A stretch of 64,000 nt of DNA from Halopseudomonas xiamenensis (lineage in GTDB: Bacteria; Pseudomonadota; Gammaproteobacteria; Pseudomonadales; Pseudomonadaceae): assembly GCF_014219065.1 (NCBI RefSeq), contig NZ_JACLGO010000016.1:1-64000 (forward strand), read 5' to 3'. The number at the start of each line of letters is the position of its first letter. Position 1 is the first letter of the stretch. The translations under genes were made by a program, and so were the position numbers. Shown piece after piece: positions 45,983-55,753 of this stretch. The notes under the pieces are model-generated. The model was given only the letters and a program-made list of their open reading frames with translations. It was not told the origin of the DNA and made no database searches.

Positions 45983-47605
45983 ATGAGTGAAGATGCACCT
46001 GCCGCCGCCGAAACCCAGGAATCCATCAGCGAAGCGCTGGCCAAGGGCAAGCTCAAGCGGGTGCGCCGTATCCTGCGTGACCTGAGTGCCACCGAGATCG
46101 CCGAGCTGCTCGACCAGCTCGATGATGAGCAGCAGCAACTGGTGTGGGACCAGATCAGCGACCAGGAGGAGGGCGATATCCTGGCGCTGCTGGCGCCCGA
46201 ACTGGCCGAGCGGCTGCAGGCCAACAGCGATGACAACCTGCTTGATACCCAGCCGGAAGCCGAGGCCGAAGCCGATATCAGTCCCATCGCCAGCGTCCGC
46301 GATGCCCTGGAGGCGGGGCGTTTCAAACGTGCGCTGAAGATCTTCGCCAAGCTGCACCCGGCGCAGGCTGCCGGCCTGCTGGAATCACTGCCGCCGGGTG
46401 AGCGCAGCAGCATCTGGTCGCGTCTGGACAGCACCCGCGCGGGCCAGGTGCTGGTGCATCTGCGCGAAGAGGTGGCCGCCAGCCTGGCGCTGGAAATGTC
46501 CGATGCCGAGTTGCTCGATGCCGCCCGGCAACTGGACCTCGATGACCTGGTCGACCTGATCCAGGCGCTGCCGTTCGGCCCTGGTCGGCAGCTGTTGCTG
46601 TCGATGGACGTGAAGAAGCGCCAGCAACTGGCGGATATGCTGTCCTACCCGGAGGATTCGGCCGGTGGTCTGATGAACATCGACCACATCTCGGTGCGGG
46701 CCGATGTCAAGGTCGGTTCGGTGCTGCGCTACCTGCGCCTGCTGGAAGACCTGCCCGACCATACCGACAAGCTGATGGTGGTCGACCGGGAGAATCACTA
46801 CCAAGGGGTGCTGCGCCTGAGCCGGCTGGTCACCAGCCTGGCCGATGAGCTGGTACGCGATGTGATGGATGCCGACTTCAAGGCGCTGGACGTATTGCTC
46901 AGCAGCCAGGAGGTGGCCCGCCAGTTCGAGGACCTGGACATGCTCTCGGCGGCGGTGGTCAGCGAGGACGGCATACTGCTCGGGCGCATTACCGTGGACG
47001 ACGTGATGGACAGCATCCGCGACGACTCCGAGCGGGCGATCATGGGCATGGCCGGTCTGGATGACGAGGCCGACATGTTCGCACCGGTGCTGACCAGCAC
47101 CCGCCGGCGCTCGGTATGGCTGGGCTGCAACCTGATCACCGCGTTCCTCGCCGCCTCGGTGATCGGCCAGTTCCAGGGCGCGCTGGAGCAGATCGTCGCC
47201 CTGGCGGTACTGATGCCGGTGGTGGCCAGCATGGGCGGGATCGCCGGCAGCCAGACCCTGACCCTGGTCATCCGCGGTCTGGCGCTGGGCCAGGTGGATA
47301 CCGGCAACCTCAAGGTGCTGCTGGGCAAGGAGGTCGGTATCGGTATGCTCAACGGCCTGCTCTGGGCGGTGCTGGTGGCCGGGGTGGCGATCGTCTGGTT
47401 CGGTAACTGGGGGATCGGCGGGGTGATCGGCATGGCGATCCTCATCAACCTGATCTGCGCGGTACTGGCCGGCCTGCTGATCCCGCTGATCCTGCGGCGT
47501 TTCGGCATCGACCCGGCGCTGGCCGGCAGCATGGTGCTGATGGCAGTCACCGATGTGGTCGGCTTCTCATCCTTTCTCGGCCTGGCCACGGTGTTTCTGC
47601 TCTAG
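45983..47605 (+). CDS. mgtE: Magnesium transporter MgtE
   Basis: A 540-residue MgtE. An acidic N-domain of superhelical repeats (ATEIAELLDQLDDEQQQLVWDQI and LHPAQAAGLLESLPPGERS) is followed by paired CBS domains (DHISVRADVKVGSVLRYLR, VVSEDGILLGRITVDDVMD) and five membrane helices with the pore segment VASMGGIAGSQTLTLVIRGLALG. The cytoplasmic domains sense Mg2+ and gate the channel. A leader hairpin precedes it. The last four bases overlap the convergent GcvR-like gene through one CTAG palindrome that gives both stops. Confidence 0.93.
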   Translation: MSEDAPAAAETQESISEALAKGKLKRVRRILRDLSATEIAELLDQLDDEQQQLVWDQISDQEEGDILALLAPELAERLQANSDDNLLDTQPEAEAEADISPIASVRDALEAGRFKRALKIFAKLHPAQAAGLLESLPPGERSSIWSRLDSTRAGQVLVHLREEVAASLALEMSDAELLDAARQLDLDDLVDLIQALPFGPGRQLLLSMDVKKRQQLADMLSYPEDSAGGLMNIDHISVRADVKVGSVLRYLRLLEDLPDHTDKLMVVDRENHYQGVLRLSRLVTSLADELVRDVMDADFKALDVLLSSQEVARQFEDLDMLSAAVVSEDGILLGRITVDDVMDSIRDDSERAIMGMAGLDDEADMFAPVLTSTRRRSVWLGCNLITAFLAASVIGQFQGALEQIVALAVLMPVVASMGGIAGSQTLTLVIRGLALGQVDTGNLKVLLGKEVGIGMLNGLLWAVLVAGVAIVWFGNWGIGGVIGMAILINLICAVLAGLLIPLILRRFGIDPALAGSMVLMAVTDVVGFSSFLGLATVFLL

Positions 47606-48135
47606 CTCGGCGTCCGTGAATTGTCCTCGGCGGACAGCTCGACCATCAGATCGTCGGCCAGGCCCTCCAGGTCGGCGCGCAGCGCCTCGGCATCGGTCTG
47701 CGGCAGCAGGCCGAGGCGGGCGCTGGCACGGAACAGCGGTTCGGCGGTCATGGGTGCCGGCTCACAGCGGGTCTCCAGCTGTTCGACATTGACTCCATGC
47801 CGGGCCAGGATGGCCGAGACCTCATGCACTATACCGGGCCGGTCGTTGCCCACCAGGCTGAGGTAGAGTATCTCCTGCGCCGGTTGCTCGGCCTGGGCGC
47901 TGACTGCCAGCTGGATATTGATGCCCAGGCTGGCCAGTTGCTCCAGCTCCGAGCGCAGGCCATCGACCCGCTCGGCTGGCATATCTACCCGCAGGATACC
48001 GGCGAACTGCCCGGCCATGCGCGCCATGCGGCTGTCCAGCCAGTTGCCGCCATGCCGGTTGATGGCCTGGGCCAGGCTCTCCACCAGGCCGGGTTTATCG
48101 GCGGAGATCACGGTGAGAATCAGCGGGATGGTCAT
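47602..48135 (-). CDS. gcvR: GcvR-like protein with two ACT domains
   Basis: A 177-residue protein of two ACT domains (LILTVISADKPGLVESLAQAINRHGGNWLDSRM and LYLSLVGNDRPGIVHEVSAILARHGVNVEQLETR). This is the layout of GcvR, which in enterobacteria binds GcvA and blocks activation of gcvTHP when glycine is low. Its closeness to gcvTHP here supports that, although no gcvA gene is present in the window. Name is by fold and neighbourhood. Confidence 0.75.
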   Translation of the reverse strand: MTIPLILTVISADKPGLVESLAQAINRHGGNWLDSRMARMAGQFAGILRVDMPAERVDGLRSELEQLASLGINIQLAVSAQAEQPAQEILYLSLVGNDRPGIVHEVSAILARHGVNVEQLETRCEPAPMTAEPLFRASARLGLLPQTDAEALRADLEGLADDLMVELSAEDNSRTPS

Positions 48136-48259
48136 GACGGGGCTCCTGTGGTCGAATGAGCGGGACCGGATTGTTCAGTGTAGTCGCAGACTGGATGGCA
48201 TGGCGTCTGTATACTGCCGCCCCGGCGAACCCTTCCCGCCAGCAACCCAGGAGTCGACC

Positions 48260-49453
48260 ATGAATCTGCCCAGCCTGCGCCTCAAGACCAACTGCGATCG
48301 CCGCATCAAGGGCGGCCACCTGTGGGTGTTCAGCAACGAAGTCGATACTGCCCAGACGCCGCTCACCGCGCTGGCGGCGGGCCAGGAAGTTCAGCTGGAA
48401 ACGGCCTCGGGCAAGGTACTGGGGCTGGCCACCATGAGCCCGGACAATCTGATCTGTGCCCGCCTGCACAGCCGGGACGCCAGCCATGGGTTGGACAAGT
48501 CGCTGTTGGTGCACCGCCTCAAGGTTGCCCTGAGCCTGCGTGAGAAACTGTTCGACAAGCCGTTCTATCGCCTGGTCTACGGTGAGTCGGACCTGCTGCC
48601 CGGGCTGGTGGTGGACCGCTTTGCCGACTATCTGGTGGTGCAGATCAGCACCCCGGGCATGGAGCGGGTGCGCGAGCAGATCGTCGAGGCGCTGGTGCAG
48701 GTATTCAAGCCCGCCGGCATCCTGTTCAAGAACGATGGTGCGGCGCGCAAGGCGGAGAAGCTCGATTCCTATGTCGAGGTGGCATTCGGCGAGGTGCCGC
48801 AGCGGGTGGCGCTGGAAGAGAACGGCGTGGCCTTCGAGGCGCCTGTGCACAGCGGGCAGAAAACCGGCTGGTTCTACGACCACCGCATGAACCGTGCACG
48901 GCTGGCGCCCTACGTGGCCGGCAAGCGGGTGTTGGACCTGTACAGCTACATCGGCGGCTGGGGTGTCCAGGCTGCAGCCTTCGGCGCCAGCGAGGTGATG
49001 TGCGTGGACAGCTCGGCCGCCGCGCTGGACCTGGTCGAGCACAACGCCGCACTCAATGGGGTGGCGCAGCGGATGTCAGTGGTCGAAGGTGATGTGATGG
49101 ATGCGCTGCGTGAGCTGAAAGGGGCCGGCGAGAAGTTCGACGTGGTGATCGCCGATCCGCCGGCCTTCATCAAGAAGCGCAAGGATATCCGCAATGGTGA
49201 AAACGCCTACCGCCGGCTCAACGAACAGGCCATGCGCCTGCTGAACAAGGACGGCATCCTGGTCTCGGCGTCCTGCTCCATGCACCTGGCGGAAAACAAC
49301 CTGCGCGATATCCTGCTGGCTGCCAGCCGCCACCTGGATCGCCACCTGGTCATCGCCGAACGCGGCTTCCAGGGGCCGGACCACCCGCTGCACCCGGCGA
49401 TCCCGGAGACTGGCTATATCAAGAGCTATTTCTGCCGGGTGCTGCCGGTCTAG
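48260..49453 (+). CDS. rlmI: Class I SAM-dependent rRNA methyltransferase (RlmI-like)
   Basis: A 397-residue enzyme: N-terminal PUA domain (RIKGGHLWVFSNEVD), an EEHEE-like middle and a C-terminal methyltransferase fold with VLDLYSYIGGWGVQAAAFGAS (SAM loop), VCVDSS-type acidic strand, DVVIADPPAFIKKRKDI (the D-P-P-x-F motif) and the catalytic-region Cys in SASCSMHL. RlmI methylates C1962 of 23S rRNA. ATG at 48260 starts the PUA domain; the open frame upstream lies in an intergenic region and an opposite gene. Confidence 0.88.
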   Translation: MNLPSLRLKTNCDRRIKGGHLWVFSNEVDTAQTPLTALAAGQEVQLETASGKVLGLATMSPDNLICARLHSRDASHGLDKSLLVHRLKVALSLREKLFDKPFYRLVYGESDLLPGLVVDRFADYLVVQISTPGMERVREQIVEALVQVFKPAGILFKNDGAARKAEKLDSYVEVAFGEVPQRVALEENGVAFEAPVHSGQKTGWFYDHRMNRARLAPYVAGKRVLDLYSYIGGWGVQAAAFGASEVMCVDSSAAALDLVEHNAALNGVAQRMSVVEGDVMDALRELKGAGEKFDVVIADPPAFIKKRKDIRNGENAYRRLNEQAMRLLNKDGILVSASCSMHLAENNLRDILLAASRHLDRHLVIAERGFQGPDHPLHPAIPETGYIKSYFCRVLPV

Positions 49454-49493
49454 GGATCGTCGCCGGTAACTCTGCACCGTCTTCCTCCTGGAA

Positions 49494-49662
49494 TACGTTA
49501 TCCCTGCCGGAACACGTCATCCCTGCCGGAGTACATCATCCTTCCCGGAGTACGTCATCCTTCGCGAAGGCGAAGGATCTACCCGCTACTCCGGGCCAGC
49601 CGGCACCCTGGATCCTTCGCCTTCGCGAAGGATGACGGGGAGAGCGAAGGATGACGGGGAGG
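49494..49662. repeat. 19-base tandem repeats growing into a 27-bp palindrome
   Basis: Four tandem 19-base units start at 49494, 49513, 49532 and 49551 (unit like CACGTCATCCCTGCCGGAG). The last runs into a perfect 27-bp inverted repeat (49553-49579 and 49611-49637), and the right arm is again followed by a 19-base duplication (49625-49643, 49644-49662). Related palindrome at 58119-58203. It fills most of the gap after rlmI. Confidence 0.8.
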
Positions 49663-49715
49663 GCAGGATGAAGCAGCCCACCTTGTCATGAGCAGATAAC
49701 AGACCACAGGGTCTG

Positions 49716-50369
49716 TTATCTGAGGCTGATCACCGGCCAACCATGCTGCTCGGCATGGGCGCGCAACACATCGTCCGGATCAACGGCAACCGGGTTGTCG
49801 ACCATCGACAGCAGCGGCAGGTCGTTACGTGAGTCGCTGTAGAAATACGCGCCTTCGAGATTGTTGCCGGTTTCCTCCAGCCAGCGCTGCAGCCGGGTGA
49901 CCTTGCCCTCGCGGAAACAGGGAATGTCGCAGGAGCGACCGGTGTAATTGCCGTCGATTTCCTCGCACTCCGAAGCCAGCATGATATCGATGCCATAGCG
50001 GCGCCCGATCGGACCGGCGACGAAGCGGTTGGTGGCAGTGATGATCATGCTGGTGTCGCCGGCCTGCTCGTGGCGGGCAATCAGTTCCAGTGCTCTGGGC
50101 AGGATGAAGGGTTCGATCTTCTCCTGCATGAATTGGACATGCCATTGCTCCAGCTGCTCGCGGCTGTGCCGGCCCAGCGGTTCGAGGCAGAAGTTCAGGT
50201 AGTCGTTGACGTCGAGCTTGCCGTCCAGGTAGTCATTGAAGAACTGGGTGTTGAGTGCGCCATAGGTCTGCGCATCGACGATGTTGTGTGCGACGGCGAA
50301 TTCCCCCCAGGCATTGTCGCTGTCGGTGCCCAGCAGGGTATTGTCGAGGTCGAAAATGGCCAGTGCCAC
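49716..50369 (-). CDS. HAD-superfamily phosphatase (HAD-IB, SerB-like)
   Basis: A 217-residue HAD hydrolase with motif I AIFDLDNTLLGTDSD, motif II IITATNRF, the lysine in FREGKVTRLQRWLEE and motif IV YFYSDSRNDLPLL. The alpha-helical cap and size fit subfamily IB (phosphoserine-phosphatase-like). The small-molecule substrate is unknown. Start is GTG at 50369, preceded by AGGAG 6-7 bases upstream; the frame continues upstream without support. It is divergent from rppH, the same neighbour as in other pseudomonads. Confidence 0.85.
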   Translation of the reverse strand: MALAIFDLDNTLLGTDSDNAWGEFAVAHNIVDAQTYGALNTQFFNDYLDGKLDVNDYLNFCLEPLGRHSREQLEQWHVQFMQEKIEPFILPRALELIARHEQAGDTSMIITATNRFVAGPIGRRYGIDIMLASECEEIDGNYTGRSCDIPCFREGKVTRLQRWLEETGNNLEGAYFYSDSRNDLPLLSMVDNPVAVDPDDVLRAHAEQHGWPVISLR

Positions 50370-50512
50370 GGTCTGCTCCTGTAGTTCGAGATGGCGGACA
50401 TGCAAGGATAATCCAGCCGCGAGATAAATACTCGAACCGCAGCATTTAGGCAATTGCTGGGGTGCGCGTCTTTATGGAACAATGCAGTGGAACATAGACA
50501 AGGATACTGGCA

Positions 50513-51004
50513 GTGATCGACTCCGATGGCTTTCGTCCCAATGTAGGCATCATCCTGACCAATGGGTTGGGGCAGGTGCTGTGGGCCAGGCGTATCGGTC
50601 AGGAAGCCTGGCAGTTTCCCCAGGGTGGCATACAGCGCCACGAGAATCCCGAGCAGGCACTGTACCGTGAACTGCACGAGGAAGTGGGCCTGCGCCCCGA
50701 GGATGTCGAGATCCTCGCCTGCACCCGTGGCTGGTTGCGTTATCGCCTGCCGCAGCGGCTGATTCGCAGCCACTCCCAGCCGGTCTGCGTCGGCCAGAAG
50801 CAGAAATGGTTCCTGCTGCGCCTGACCTGCGAGGATGAGCGGGTGTGCATGACCAGAACCCCCAAGCCCGAGTTCGATGGCTGGCGCTGGGTCAGCTACT
50901 GGTATCCGCTGGGCCAGGTGGTGGCGTTCAAGCGCGATGTCTACCGCCGCGCGATGAAGGAGCTGGCGCCGCGCCTGCCACTGAATGAGTTCAGCGAATG
51001 CTGA
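50513..51004 (+). CDS. rppH: RNA pyrophosphohydrolase
   Basis: A 163-residue Nudix enzyme that removes pyrophosphate from the 5' end of mRNA and starts decay. The Nudix box is intact ([17 protein letters not shown], then HEEVGL), and it begins [16 protein letters not shown], as typical of RppH. Start codon GTG at 50513. It overlaps ptsP by 7 bases, the conserved rppH-ptsP arrangement. Confidence 0.93.
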   Translation: MIDSDGFRPNVGIILTNGLGQVLWARRIGQEAWQFPQGGIQRHENPEQALYRELHEEVGLRPEDVEILACTRGWLRYRLPQRLIRSHSQPVCVGQKQKWFLLRLTCEDERVCMTRTPKPEFDGWRWVSYWYPLGQVVAFKRDVYRRAMKELAPRLPLNEFSEC

Positions 51005-53274
51005 ATATGCTCAGTACGCTTCGGCGTATCGTTCAGGAAGTCAATTCGGCGAAGGACCTGGCCTCGGCGCTGGATATCATCGTCCATCGTGTGCGCGAGG
51101 CGATGGAAACCCATGTCTGTTCCGTCTACCTGCTGAACCCCGATACCGAGCGCTACGAGCTGATGGCCACAGAAGGCCTGAACAAGAGCGCTATCGGCGT
51201 GGTCAGCCTGGCCAGCAACGAAGGCCTGGTCGGCTATGTCGGGGTACGCGAGGAGCCGGTCAACCTGGAAGACGCTGCTTCGCATCCGCGCTTTCGCTAC
51301 TTCGCCGAGACCGGCGAGGAGCGCTATGCCTCCTTTCTCGGTGTGCCCATCGTCCACCACCGCCGGGTGATGGGCGTGCTGGTGATCCAGCAGAAGGAAC
51401 GCCGGCAGTTCGACGAGGTGGAAGAATCCTTCCTGGTGACCATGAGCGCCCAGCTGTCGGGTGTGATCGCCCATGCCGAGGCCACCGGGGCCATCCGTGG
51501 CCTGGGCTGGAGCGGGGAGGTGATCCAGGATACCCGCTTCGATGCGGTGCCCGGCGCGCCGGGGGTGGCCATCGGCCGCGCCGTGGTGATGCTGCCGCCG
51601 GCGGATCTCAAGGCCGTGCCGGACAAGGAAGTGAAGGATATCGACGCCGAGATCGCCCTCTATCGTCGGGCGGTCGAGGCGGTGCGGGCCGACATCAAGC
51701 GCCTGTCCGACAAGCTGGCGGCGCAGCTGCGACCGGAAGAGCTGGCGCTGTTCGATGTCTATCTGATGATGCTGGACGACTCCTCGCTGGGCAACGAGAT
51801 CATCAAGGGCATCCGTGAAGGACAATGGGCCCAGGGCGCGCTGCGCGACGTGATCAGTGCCCATGTGGCGCGTTTCGAGCTGATGGACGATCCCTACCTG
51901 CAGGAACGTGCCGCCGATATCAAGGATCTTGGCCGGCGCTTGCTGGCCTGCCTGCAGGAAGCCGGCCGCCAGCGGGTGGTGTTTCCGAAGAAGACCATCC
52001 TGGTGGCCGAGGAACTGACCCCGTCGATGCTTGGCGAGGTACCCAAGGACCGCCTGGTCGGCCTGGTCTCGGTGATGGGCTCGGGTAGTTCGCATGTGGC
52101 GATCCTGGCGCGGGCCATGGGCATTCCCACGGTGATGGGGGCGCTGGACCTGCCCTACCTGCGTATGGACGGGCTGGACCTGATCGTCGATGGCAACGCC
52201 GGTGAAGTCTATTCCAACCCTTCCCAGGAACTGCGCCGGCACTACCGCGAGCTGATCCGCGAGGAGCTGGAACTGTCCCACGGGCTGGAGAAACTGCGCA
52301 GCCTGCCGTGCGTGACCCTGGATGGACACCGCATACCCCTGTGGGTGAATACCGGCCTGTTCGCCGATATCGCCCGCTCGCTGGATCGCGGTGCCGAGGG
52401 CGTGGGGCTGTACCGTACCGAAGTGCCGTTCATGATCCAGGATCGCTTCCCCAGCGAGAAGGAACAGCAGGCCATCTATCGCGAGCAGCTGCAGGCCTTC
52501 CACCCGCAGCCGGTGACCATGCGTACGCTGGACATCGGCGGCGACAAGGAACTGAGCTATTTCCCTATCAAGGAAGACAACCCCTTCCTTGGCTGGCGTG
52601 GCATCCGCGTCACGCTGGATCACCCGGAGATCTTCCTGGTGCAGATCCGCGCCATGCTCAAGGCCAGCGAGGGACTGGAGAACCTGCGCATCATGCTGCC
52701 GATGATCAGCAGTGTGCATGAGGTCGAGGAGGCCCAGCACCTGATCCACCGCGCCCATGGCGAGGTGCTGGACGAGGGCTTCCAGGTGCCGATGCCGCCG
52801 GTCGGGGTAATGATCGAGGTCCCGGCGGCGGTCTACCAGGCCCGTGAGCTGGCGCAGCTGGTGGACTTCCTGTCGGTCGGCACCAACGATCTGACCCAGT
52901 ACCTGCTGGCGGTGGATCGCAACAACCCACGGGTGGCCGACCTGTACCATTCTCTGCATCCGGCGGTGCTGCAGGCTCTGATGCTGGTTGCCCAGGCCTG
53001 CCGAGACGCCGGCAAGCCGATGAGCGTATGCGGCGAGATGGCTGGCGATCCGGCGGCGGCGGTACTGCTGCTGGCGCTCGGCTGCGATGTGCTGTCGATG
53101 AGCGCCTCCAACCTGCCACGGGTCAAGTGGCTGCTGCGCCAGATCCGCCTCAGCGACGCCCGGAAGCTACTGCAGGAAGTGCTGAAGCAGGATAATGCCT
53201 ACATGGTGCAGAGCATCCTCGACCTGACCCTGCGCAACATGGGTCTGGGCAAGGTGCTCAAGCCGCTGCGCTGA
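50998..53274 (+). CDS. ptsP: Phosphoenolpyruvate-protein phosphotransferase PtsP (EI-Ntr)
   Basis: A 758-residue enzyme I of the nitrogen phosphotransferase system. An N-terminal GAF domain (about residues 1-165) is followed by the PTS enzyme I domains: phosphohistidine in [17 protein letters not shown] and the PEP-binding barrel with [46 protein letters not shown] and [16 protein letters not shown]. It passes phosphate to NPr. It responds to nitrogen state through the GAF domain. Start ATG 50998 overlaps rppH. Confidence 0.95.
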   Translation: MLNMLSTLRRIVQEVNSAKDLASALDIIVHRVREAMETHVCSVYLLNPDTERYELMATEGLNKSAIGVVSLASNEGLVGYVGVREEPVNLEDAASHPRFRYFAETGEERYASFLGVPIVHHRRVMGVLVIQQKERRQFDEVEESFLVTMSAQLSGVIAHAEATGAIRGLGWSGEVIQDTRFDAVPGAPGVAIGRAVVMLPPADLKAVPDKEVKDIDAEIALYRRAVEAVRADIKRLSDKLAAQLRPEELALFDVYLMMLDDSSLGNEIIKGIREGQWAQGALRDVISAHVARFELMDDPYLQERAADIKDLGRRLLACLQEAGRQRVVFPKKTILVAEELTPSMLGEVPKDRLVGLVSVMGSGSSHVAILARAMGIPTVMGALDLPYLRMDGLDLIVDGNAGEVYSNPSQELRRHYRELIREELELSHGLEKLRSLPCVTLDGHRIPLWVNTGLFADIARSLDRGAEGVGLYRTEVPFMIQDRFPSEKEQQAIYREQLQAFHPQPVTMRTLDIGGDKELSYFPIKEDNPFLGWRGIRVTLDHPEIFLVQIRAMLKASEGLENLRIMLPMISSVHEVEEAQHLIHRAHGEVLDEGFQVPMPPVGVMIEVPAAVYQARELAQLVDFLSVGTNDLTQYLLAVDRNNPRVADLYHSLHPAVLQALMLVAQACRDAGKPMSVCGEMAGDPAAAVLLLALGCDVLSMSASNLPRVKWLLRQIRLSDARKLLQEVLKQDNAYMVQSILDLTLRNMGLGKVLKPLR

Positions 53275-53276
53275 CG

Positions 53277-54023
53277 CTAGAAGCGCCAGCCCGACTCCCC
53301 CAGCTCCTTGCCATGCGGGCCGAAGCCCTGTTCGATGAAGGTGATGCCGCCGTCGGCCTCGATGCGCAGCAGGCTGCAGGCGCGGGTGCCGTAGTCCGCG
53401 CCGAGGATGAAGGTGGCGGACAGCCGGCGTTCCCACTCCAGGCTCACACCGCTGTCGGGCAGTTGCTCGTCCGGGTATTCGTGGCTGTCCTTGAGCAGCG
53501 CCAGCAAGGCCTCGCTGTCGGCATCCAGGTGCTGCTCCAGACCCGCGCACAGTGCCTGCAGTTTCGGCCAGGGGCTGTTCAGCGAGGCATTGGACAGGCC
53601 ATAGACGCCCGGTGCCAATGGTCGTGGCTGGCGCTCATCGCTGTTCAGGAACCACAGTTGCTGCAGGTCGCCGGCGAGCAGATTGAAGCCGGCGTACTGG
53701 TCCAGTTCGGCGGTCAGCGTGCCCATGTAAGCCTCCGGGCTCATGTGCCCGGCCAGGTAGTCCTGCACCAGCTTGCCCCGGGATAGCGGCTTGCTGCGTA
53801 CCTGGGGCGAGCGGATATTGGTCAGCGCAGCGAAGCGGCCGCCGCGGGTGACGCCCAGCCAGGTGCCGCCGGCTTCCAGGTCCTTGCCGGCCAGCAGGTC
53901 GGGATGGCCTTCCTCGCTCCAGAAGGCTGCCGCGCGCGTTGGTCTGGGGTGGAATTCGTCACGGTTGCCAAGCAGCAGCAATGGCCGCTCCGCTACCTGC
54001 CAGGCGAAAGCGATCAAGCACAT
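53277..54023 (-). CDS. NRDE family protein (TANGO2-like)
   Basis: A 248-residue protein opening MCLIAFAWQVAERPLLLLGNRDEFHPRPT with the NRDE motif after which the family is named; Cys2 could be an N-terminal nucleophile as in Ntn hydrolases, after loss of Met. GTWLGVTRGGRFAALTNIR is the other conserved block. Eukaryotic TANGO2 has been linked to heme movement and Golgi organisation, but bacterial function is unclear. It ends two bases from the ptsP stop, convergent. Confidence 0.85.
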   Translation of the reverse strand: MCLIAFAWQVAERPLLLLGNRDEFHPRPTRAAAFWSEEGHPDLLAGKDLEAGGTWLGVTRGGRFAALTNIRSPQVRSKPLSRGKLVQDYLAGHMSPEAYMGTLTAELDQYAGFNLLAGDLQQLWFLNSDERQPRPLAPGVYGLSNASLNSPWPKLQALCAGLEQHLDADSEALLALLKDSHEYPDEQLPDSGVSLEWERRLSATFILGADYGTRACSLLRIEADGGITFIEQGFGPHGKELGESGWRF

Positions 54024-54154
54024 AGCCGTCTCCAGATGGTTTTCGCCAGTGTACCGCCTTCCCGGCGCGATTGCCTGGTGCGATCCGGGGCAGCGGCGCC
54101 GGCGAGATTTCGCTACACTAGCCAGCCTGCGCAGCAGCGCAACACGGGGAATAT

Positions 54155-54937
54155 ATGGAATTCATCATCTATCTGGTGCTGGGCGCCTGTGCCGGGGTGC
54201 TGGCCGGCTTGTTCGGCGTGGGCGGTGGCATGATCATCGTTCCGGTACTGGTCTACAGTTTCGCTTTGCAGGGGTTCGCGCCAGAGGTGCTGACCCACAT
54301 GGCGGTGGGTACCTCGCTGGCCACCATCGCCTTCACGTCGGTCAACTCGGTACGCGCGCACAACAAGCTGGGTGCGGTACGCTGGCGCCTGTTCCTCTGG
54401 CTGGCGCTGGGTATCGTGTTCGGCTGCCTGCTCGGTGGGCTGACTGCCTCCGGACTCAGTGGGCCGATATTGCAGAAGATCATCGGCGTGTTCGCCATCT
54501 GCGTGGCGATCCAGATGGCCTTCGAACTCAAGCCCAGGGCGGCCCTGGGTGAGCCGGGAAAACCGACCCTGACTGTCGCCGGTGGCGTCATCGGCTGGGC
54601 CTCGACCATCTTCGGTATCGGTGGTGGCTCGCTGACCGTGCCGTTCCTGGTCTGGCGCAGCGTGCCCATGCAGCAGGCGGTGGCGACCTCGGCGGCCTGC
54701 GGCATGCCGATCGCCGTGGCTGGGGCGCTCAGTTTCATGGTGACTGGCTGGGCCGCGGCGGATCTGCCCGACTGGAGCCTGGGTTATGTCTACCTGCCCG
54801 CCATGATCGGTATCGCCGCCACCAGCGTGTTCTTTGCCGGGTATGGCGCGCGGCTGGCCCATCGTCTGTCCCAACGCCTGCTCAAGCGACTGTTTTCCCT
54901 GTTGCTGGTGTCGGTAGGCATCAATTTTCTCCTGTAG
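54155..54937 (+). CDS. TSUP-family permease (sulfite exporter TauE/SafE)
   Basis: A 260-residue membrane protein with seven or eight helices and the family's two glycine-rich repeats (AGVLAGLFGVGGGMIIVPVL and GWASTIFGIGGGSLTVPFLV). TSUP proteins move sulfite, sulfonates or similar anions. Substrate unknown. It lies 9 bases before lgt, so the two are probably co-transcribed, as in other pseudomonads. Confidence 0.85.
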   Translation: MEFIIYLVLGACAGVLAGLFGVGGGMIIVPVLVYSFALQGFAPEVLTHMAVGTSLATIAFTSVNSVRAHNKLGAVRWRLFLWLALGIVFGCLLGGLTASGLSGPILQKIIGVFAICVAIQMAFELKPRAALGEPGKPTLTVAGGVIGWASTIFGIGGGSLTVPFLVWRSVPMQQAVATSAACGMPIAVAGALSFMVTGWAAADLPDWSLGYVYLPAMIGIAATSVFFAGYGARLAHRLSQRLLKRLFSLLLVSVGINFLL

Positions 54938-54946
54938 GGAGCCACC

Positions 54947-55753
54947 ATGCTGACTTATCCGCAGATTGACCCTGTCGCCCTGTCCCTGGGGCCGTTGCAG
55001 ATCCACTGGTACGGCCTGATGTACCTGGTCGGCATCGGCGGCGCCTGGTGGCTGGCCAGCCGCCGGCTGCCACGCGCCTTCCCGGACTGGAGCCGGGAAA
55101 CCCTGTCCGACCTGGTGTTCTGGGTGGCGCTGGGGGTTATCGCCGGTGGTCGCCTGGGCTATGTGCTGTTCTACGATCTGGGGTCCTATATCGATGACCC
55201 GTCGCTGGTGCTGCAGATATGGAAGGGCGGCATGTCCTTCCATGGCGGGCTGGTCGGGGTGCTGCTGGCGGTGTGGTGGTTTTCCCGCAAGCACGACACC
55301 GGTTTCTTCCGCCTGATGGATTTCATCGCGCCGCTGGTGCCCATCGGCCTGGGAGCGGGGCGCATCGGCAACTTCATCAATGCCGAACTCTGGGGCAAGG
55401 CCAGCGATGTACCCTGGGCCATGGTGTTTCCCACCGATCCGGCGCAGCTGGCACGGCACCCGTCGCAGCTGTACCAGTTCGCCCTGGAGGGCGTGGCACT
55501 GTTCTGCATACTCTGGTTCTACTCGCGCAAGCCGCGCCCGACCATGACCGTCTGTGGGCTGTTTGCCGTCTGTTACGGTGCGTTCCGCTTCTTCGTCGAG
55601 TTTTTCCGCGAGCCGGATGCGCATATCGGCTACCTGGCGTTCGGCTGGCTGACCATGGGCCAGCTGCTGTGTATACCAATGATTCTGCTCGGCGCCGCAT
55701 TCATGTGGTGGGGCTACCGCAAGGGGGATGCAAAACATGAAACAGTATCTTGA
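54947..55753 (+). CDS. lgt: Prolipoprotein diacylglyceryl transferase
   Basis: A 268-residue Lgt with about seven membrane helices. The signature [13 protein letters not shown] and [14 protein letters not shown] (the Lgt motif with essential Arg, Asn and Glu) are present, and [13 protein letters not shown] follows. It attaches diacylglycerol to the lipobox cysteine of prolipoproteins at the inner membrane, for example the OPX lipoprotein of this window. The 3' end overlaps thyA by 17 bases. Confidence 0.95.
   Translation: MLTYPQIDPVALSLGPLQIHWYGLMYLVGIGGAWWLASRRLPRAFPDWSRETLSDLVFWVALGVIAGGRLGYVLFYDLGSYIDDPSLVLQIWKGGMSFHGGLVGVLLAVWWFSRKHDTGFFRLMDFIAPLVPIGLGAGRIGNFINAELWGKASDVPWAMVFPTDPAQLARHPSQLYQFALEGVALFCILWFYSRKPRPTMTVCGLFAVCYGAFRFFVEFFREPDAHIGYLAFGWLTMGQLLCIPMILLGAAFMWWGYRKGDAKHETVS

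Noticed and set aside
49494-49662. CRISPR-like tandem repeats
   Set aside because: Repeats are 19 bases, directly adjacent without spacers, and grade into a palindrome; no cas genes are near.
50941-52959. 672-codon open frame antisense to ptsP
   Set aside because: Shadow of ptsP, which is intact and conserved.
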